The position numbers and the translations under genes were made by a program. Shown piece by piece: positions 60,327-64,000 of a DNA stretch of 64,000 bases. The DNA comes from Brasilonema angustatum HA4187-MV1 (GTDB taxonomy: Bacteria; Cyanobacteriota; Cyanobacteriia; Cyanobacteriales; Nostocaceae): the NCBI GenBank assembly GCA_019359695.1, contig JAHHGV010000024.1, positions 61,421 to 125,420 of the forward strand, read 5' to 3'. Under the pieces are notes generated by a model that saw only the letters and a list, made by a program, of their open reading frames with translations, was not told where the DNA came from and searched no databases. Each line of letters opens with the position of its first letter. Position 1 is the stretch's first letter.

Positions 60327-61070
60327 ATGAACCACACACTCAAGAATAAACGCGCACTGATTACCGGAGGCAGTCGCGGCATCGGGGCCGCCATCGTCAA
60401 GCGTTTAGCCAGTGAAGGTGCTGATATTGCCCTCACCTATACCAGTTCTCCCGATCAGGCCAACGAGATTGTGCAGGCGGCACAGGCGCTAGGCGTTCAG
60501 GCTTTGGCCATCCAAGCCGACAGCACCGAAGCCAGTGCGGTAGTCGCCGCTGTTGAGCACACAGTGGACAAATTGGGCGGTATTGATATTCTCGTCAATA
60601 ATGCAGGCGTGGCGGTGATGGCCCCTATCGATGATTTCACGCTCGCAGACTTTGATCGAATCCTCGCCATTAACGTGCGTGCCGTGTTTGTTGCGACGCA
60701 AGCCGCACTCAAGCACATGAAAGAGGGCGGACGCATCATCAACATCGGCAGCACCAACGCCGAACGCGTGCCATTTGCTGGCGCCGGTATTTATGCCATG
60801 AGCAAATCTGCTCTGCAAGGGCTGGTGCAAGGCCTGGCGCGTGATCTCGGTCCGCGCGGGATTACGATCAACAACGTGCAGCCAGGACCTATCGCTACGG
60901 ATATGAATCCCCCGGAGGGTGAGTTTGCTGAGATGCTCAAAAAGCAGTTGGCGGTGCCCCGCTACGGGACTGTCGAGGAGGTTGCGGGGATGGTCGCTTA
61001 TCTGGTTGGTCCTGAGGCTGGTTACATCACCGGCGCAAACCTGATGATTGACGGAGGGTTCAGCGCCTAA
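60327..61070 (+). CDS. Short-chain dehydrogenase/reductase, classical type
   Basis: 247 aa. Cofactor motif TGGSRGIGAAI (residues about 14-24), NNAG (about 93), catalytic Ser in INIGSTNAE and the YAMSK pair (Tyr about 157, Lys about 161). The closest general type is 3-oxoacyl-ACP reductase-like SDRs. Its third-position GC is much higher than that of most genes here, and it lies in a zone with remnants, which suggests recent transfer. The intron end lies 15 bp after its stop. Substrate unknown. Confidence 0.88.
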   Translation: MNHTLKNKRALITGGSRGIGAAIVKRLASEGADIALTYTSSPDQANEIVQAAQALGVQALAIQADSTEASAVVAAVEHTVDKLGGIDILVNNAGVAVMAPIDDFTLADFDRILAINVRAVFVATQAALKHMKEGGRIINIGSTNAERVPFAGAGIYAMSKSALQGLVQGLARDLGPRGITINNVQPGPIATDMNPPEGEFAEMLKKQLAVPRYGTVEEVAGMVAYLVGPEAGYITGANLMIDGGFSA

Positions 61071-61084
61071 CAGCCGTAGATGGA

Positions 61085-63571
61085 TGCCTAAGCCAGGAAG
61101 TCGCCCTCCTGACTCGGCTACAAAACCGTGCATGAATCTTTGGATTCACACGGCTCCTCAGTAACTTGGTGCTTGTCAAACACACCTAGAAATTCCGAGT
61201 TAAAAGGGATTAAGGTAGAGATAATCCTCGTCTATCTCTGGAACTCTAACGGCAACATTATCAGCAGCCGTTTTGGCATCGTGGCAATGTCCGTGAAGTA
61301 ATTGAAGGTTGTCGTAACAATCCGAACCGCCTTTTGAACGGGGGATTTTGTGGTCGATTTCCATCAAATCACTATCTAGGAAAAACAGTCCACAGTGGTG
61401 GGCACATTTTCCTTTCTGCCTTTTCAAGAGTGTTGCCACTCTCGTTGGTGCTTCGAGATGTTTACCCATTCGAGAACTCCAGTAGACCCAATCACCATCA
61501 AAAGGGCTTCTGCTTCCTTGCACCTTTGTGTGTCTCACAATAGGAGTTTCACGATGTTTTAGGAGGCGGACTCCTCGATTAATTGATGTGAATACCCAAT
61601 TATCGAACCCAATAGTTTGCCAATATTTTTGACAACACCATTGAGAGGATTTATTGGGGTGGCGATGTTCTACCCATGCCTTCAATTGGCTGAATAGTAT
61701 TGAATCAGCTTTGTTGAATATGCGTTTGCTGACGACACTTGCATAGTAGTTTGTCCATCCACGAATGATGGGATTTAGGTGAGTAATTAAATCAGATTGT
61801 GGTACTGATTTATGCCTCTCAATCAATTGACCTACCTTCTGCGTGTGTGCATTCAGTTTTGCTTTGCTTGGGGTAATTATGGTTTTGAAACCAAGTAGTG
61901 TTCCACCTCGGTTTTTACCACTGTGACATTTCCCTACAGGAAGTTGTCGAATGGTGAAACCCAAAAAATCAAAACCTACGCTATCTTCATGCTTATTAAG
62001 AGTATGAGATATTCGCGTTTTACTTGGTTTAAATTCTAGCCCAATTCCGCTTAACCACTCTGCAATAATCTGCTGACATCTTTGGACAACGGCAAGATTT
62101 TCGTGTAGAATGACAAAGTCATCCGCAAATCTAATTAAGCTTATTGCCTGTCGGTTAGCCGTTTTTTTTCCGGGTAACGTGAGAGCAAATTGTTTAATTT
62201 GATTCTCCATACCGTGGAGGGCAATATTCGCCAATAATGGCGAAATACATCCGCCCTGTGGCGCACCCTCGGATGTTCTGCTGTAGGTTTTCTGCCTATT
62301 GGAATAGGCAGCAAAATCAATTACTCCCGCTTTTAACCATTCGCGAATTTGTCGGCGAATGGTGGGAAATGTATTTAATTTTGACAGCAAAGCATTATGG
62401 TTAATTCGGTCAAAGCATTTTGCAATGTCAGCATCCAACACATATTTAGGTTTAAACCTAATTGAGAGGAATATTGCCTCAATTGCATCATGGGCGCTTC
62501 TTCCTGGTCGAAACCCAAACGAGTTCTCCTCAAATCGGGCTTCCCATTCTGGTTCTAGCGTTAGTTTGACTAACGTCTGCAAGGCACGGTCGTAAATTGT
62601 AGGTATCGAGAGCGGTCTTTTTTCTCCCTCTGAGTCAGGTTTGGGTATCCACACCCTTCGAGTGGGTGCAGCTTTACTCCCCAACTTCAGGGATTCTACC
62701 AAGATGAGACGTGTTTTTGGGGACAAGCTTTTCAGTCCATCCACTCCTGCCGTCTTCTTACCTCGGTTCTCTTGTGTTACCTTACGCACCGCTAAGCACT
62801 TAGCTGACCAGGAGTGTACCAGAGTTTTCTGGAGCTTTCGGACTGCTTTGACATCACCACGCTGCGAGGCTTTGTAGATGCGTTTTTGCAACTTGAATAT
62901 TCTCCTTTCTAGCTTTCGCCAGGGGATGGTATTCCATTCCACCGTAGTCTTGAAACTCGTTTTAGACGTATACATTGCTACTTGTACCTCTACAATCCAA
63001 GTCACCGTGTCTCCGTCTGCATATCCCTTGTATTACCAAGGGCATTGGCTTCTGAGACAATCCTTCTCCCACATGGCTTCCGGTTGGCTACCTGCTCAAG
63101 AATTCGACCAATTCTTGAGAGCATATGAGGGATTTACTTCGTTCCCAATTTTCCGTTTGACGCTGGTTTTAGGATTCTCTCTCTTCACCGGGTTTATTGT
63201 GAATGCATATTGGTCTGCCACTAATCAGCCAACCACTAATCCTTTCCCGTTTTGGGACAAGCCTAACAGCCTTTTGGCTTGTTTTGCATTACGATGATTC
63301 AGTCGAGAGATTTGTATTCCTATCCATGACCAGCTATGTTAGGCGGGATTCCACTTTAGGCTAGCAGTTACCGCCATGATTCCCCGCTTTACCCCAACAA
63401 AGAACCACCTTGTTGAAATAGGGGACTTACTGTCACTCCTGCACCTGGAGGGATGGAATTACACCATCACGAAAAACTGAGTTGTCAAGGTTCAGTTGAG
63501 ATTTCTCCCTTCTATATTCCTTGCCTGTCATCCCTGAGTATTACTACTCATTTTGACAGAACGAATCACAC
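61085..63571 (-). mobile_element. Group II intron with maturase gene
   Basis: Read on the minus strand: a likely 5' end GTGTGATTCG at 63571, a long structured part (63000-63570), the maturase ORF, domain V at 61122-61156 (GAGCCGTGTG...CACGG with CAAA loop) and a domain VI-like stem at 61085-61120. The 3' end near 61085 (CAT) is approximate. It lies antisense to and just after the GC-rich SDR gene. Length about 2.5 kb is typical. The host exon is not clearly a gene. Borders need comparison with an empty site. Confidence 0.7.
61200..62975 (-). CDS. ltrA: Group II intron reverse transcriptase/maturase with HNH endonuclease
   Basis: 591 aa from ATG 62975; the frame is open from 63005. The N-terminal part has TAGVDGL and RRVWIPKPDSEGEKRPLSIP. 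RT motifs: GFRPGRSAHDAI, YVLDADIAKCFDRINH, GAPQGGCISPLLANIALHG and the catalytic IRFADDFVIL. The X/maturase region (LNPIIRGWTNYY) follows, and an HNH domain at the C-terminus has CAHHCGLFF, EIDHKIPRSKGG and LLHGHCHDAK. All active residues are intact, so it is potentially mobile. Confidence 0.95.
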   Translation of the reverse strand: MYTSKTSFKTTVEWNTIPWRKLERRIFKLQKRIYKASQRGDVKAVRKLQKTLVHSWSAKCLAVRKVTQENRGKKTAGVDGLKSLSPKTRLILVESLKLGSKAAPTRRVWIPKPDSEGEKRPLSIPTIYDRALQTLVKLTLEPEWEARFEENSFGFRPGRSAHDAIEAIFLSIRFKPKYVLDADIAKCFDRINHNALLSKLNTFPTIRRQIREWLKAGVIDFAAYSNRQKTYSRTSEGAPQGGCISPLLANIALHGMENQIKQFALTLPGKKTANRQAISLIRFADDFVILHENLAVVQRCQQIIAEWLSGIGLEFKPSKTRISHTLNKHEDSVGFDFLGFTIRQLPVGKCHSGKNRGGTLLGFKTIITPSKAKLNAHTQKVGQLIERHKSVPQSDLITHLNPIIRGWTNYYASVVSKRIFNKADSILFSQLKAWVEHRHPNKSSQWCCQKYWQTIGFDNWVFTSINRGVRLLKHRETPIVRHTKVQGSRSPFDGDWVYWSSRMGKHLEAPTRVATLLKRQKGKCAHHCGLFFLDSDLMEIDHKIPRSKGGSDCYDNLQLLHGHCHDAKTAADNVAVRVPEIDEDYLYLNPF

Positions 63572-63822
63572 TAGCGAACTGCAAACATAAATCCTCAAAA
63601 CAGCTTTCCATAGCAATGAGCGAAACCACGTTAACTGCAAATAAAAGAGGTTTCAAAACCACAGGAGCTTGCAAATAGTCTAAAACCGGCTGCAGCACGG
63701 CTACGCCTATCGGGGCTAGCGCTGCTGCTTTGCTGTAGATCGCACTTTCAACCAATCAATTCCCATTTATTCTTGACTACATTAATCTACCACAGATATA
63801 GCAGACTTGACTTTTCCTCCTA

Positions 63823-63851
63823 TTTAACCCCGAGCTTCGCTCGGGGTTAAA
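63823..63851. terminator. Rho-independent-type hairpin
   Basis: 13-bp perfect stem TTTAACCCCGAGC/GCTCGGGGTTAAA with 3-nt loop, followed on + by CTTTTTCTCTTCT. On the minus strand it is preceded by A-rich DNA. Confidence 0.8.
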
Positions 63852-63929
63852 CTTTTTCTCTTCTAATATGAGCTAAGGGACTTCCAAAGAATAAATTAAT
63901 CAATAAAAACAAAGAAGCCAGGTTTTTAC

Positions 63930-63948
63930 AATAATGATAATCATTTTG
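63930..63948. promoter_or_regulatory. Fur-box-like site
   Basis: AATAATGATAATCATTTTG agrees with 16 of 19 positions of the consensus GATAATGATAATCATTATC. A regulated gene would lie beyond the right edge. Fur binding is inferred only. Confidence 0.55.
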
Positions 63949-63952
63949 AGGT

Positions 63953-63991
63953 GAGGAGAAAGCGGTTGCCATCGGCAACCGCTTTCTCCTC
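63953..63991. repeat. Perfect 18-bp stem-loop next to the Fur-box-like site
   Basis: Arms GAGGAGAAAGCGGTTGCC and the complement at 63974-63991, 3-nt loop ATC. No T-run follows, so it is more likely a regulatory or dispersed hairpin than a terminator. Confidence 0.75.
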
Positions 63992-64000
63992 CTTAAATAT

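Larger units (their letters stand above)
63572..64000. other. Intergenic region to the right edge
   Basis: No confident gene. A 75-codon minus-strand frame (63528-63755) runs across the intron end and contains a dispersed GC-rich repeat (CCGATAGGCGTAGCC); I do not consider it real. It holds two hairpins and a Fur-box-like site at the right. Confidence 0.6.

Noticed and set aside
62878..63297. 139-codon plus-strand frame over the intron 5' part
   Set aside because: It lies antisense to the structured intron RNA and maturase start.
63528..63755. 75-codon minus-strand frame at the intron edge
   Set aside because: It crosses the probable intron boundary and includes a dispersed repeat.
1..64000. 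CRISPR array, rRNA or tRNA genes
   Set aside because: No regularly spaced direct repeats of CRISPR type, no rRNA motifs, and no tRNA cloverleaf found by eye.

Overview
The window looks like chromosomal DNA of a filamentous, probably heterocystous (Nostocales-type) cyanobacterium. The evidence is the frequent HIP1 octamer GCGATCGC, moderate GC, abundant short palindromic dispersed repeats, a PEP-CTERM protein, HisZ, a NatE-like ATPase, a caspase-GUN4 protein and a cyanobacterial-type NRPS operon. I did no database search. Family names come from recognisable motifs, and the strain is not identified.

Layout. 1-5.0 kb: an EACC1-like protein followed by a caspase-GUN4 protein cut by the left edge, an AI-2E-type membrane protein, and an inositol-monophosphatase-family enzyme. 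5.6-39.0 kb: one long minus-strand operon, read right to left. It has three NRPS genes (3199, 4755 and 1428 aa) with 8 modules ending in a thioesterase, then a methyltransferase, an SDR-like protein, an ABC exporter and an HExxH protein of unknown role. 40.2-50.4 kb: ordinary housekeeping and accessory genes, namely a J-domain/TPR protein, HisZ, a ferredoxin, a PEP-CTERM protein, a NatE-like ATPase, DUF4112, a fatty-acid hydroxylase, a JAMM peptidase, a MoeB-rhodanese protein and Ada. 50.6-58.2 kb: MITE-like elements around a P-II-like gene, a transposase relic, a GH31 glycosidase, an AlkA-type glycosylase and a two-component pair. 58.2-64 kb: a repeat-rich accessory zone with two very small genes (a RiPP-leader-like peptide and an Acb2/Tad1-hairpin-like protein), remnants of an alpha/beta hydrolase and of cydA, a GC-rich SDR, and a group II intron with its maturase.

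The NRPS line. Specificity codes read directly from the A domains are, in order: DLFNNALTY (Ala), DAWQFGLID (Gln), DFWNIGMVH (Thr), DAWFLGNVV (Leu), DVENAGVVT (unassigned by itself), DAWFLGNVV (Leu), DASTIAAVC (aromatic, with an embedded N-methyltransferase) and DAFWLGGTF (Val), then TE. The order Thr-Leu-X-Leu-(N-Me)Phe/Tyr-Val is the ring of cyanopeptolin-type (Ahp) cyclodepsipeptides, with X at the Ahp position. I therefore predict N-acyl-Ala-Gln-[Thr-Leu-Ahp-Leu-NMe(Phe/Tyr)-Val], ring-closed through the Thr hydroxyl. The first C domain starts the line with no donor module, which fits N-acylation. The absence of epimerase domains fits an all-L peptide.

Most notable: seven short dispersed repeats lie in frame inside the second and third NRPS genes, and at least five can be removed on paper to restore the family consensus. 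A near-identical 2.48-kb direct repeat spans module boundaries in the first NRPS gene, and two Leu A-domain cores are nearly identical. An NRPS relic lies between the ABC exporter and SDR genes. Outside the cluster, the EACC1/caspase-GUN4 pair and the Acb2-like small protein point to immunity or conflict functions.
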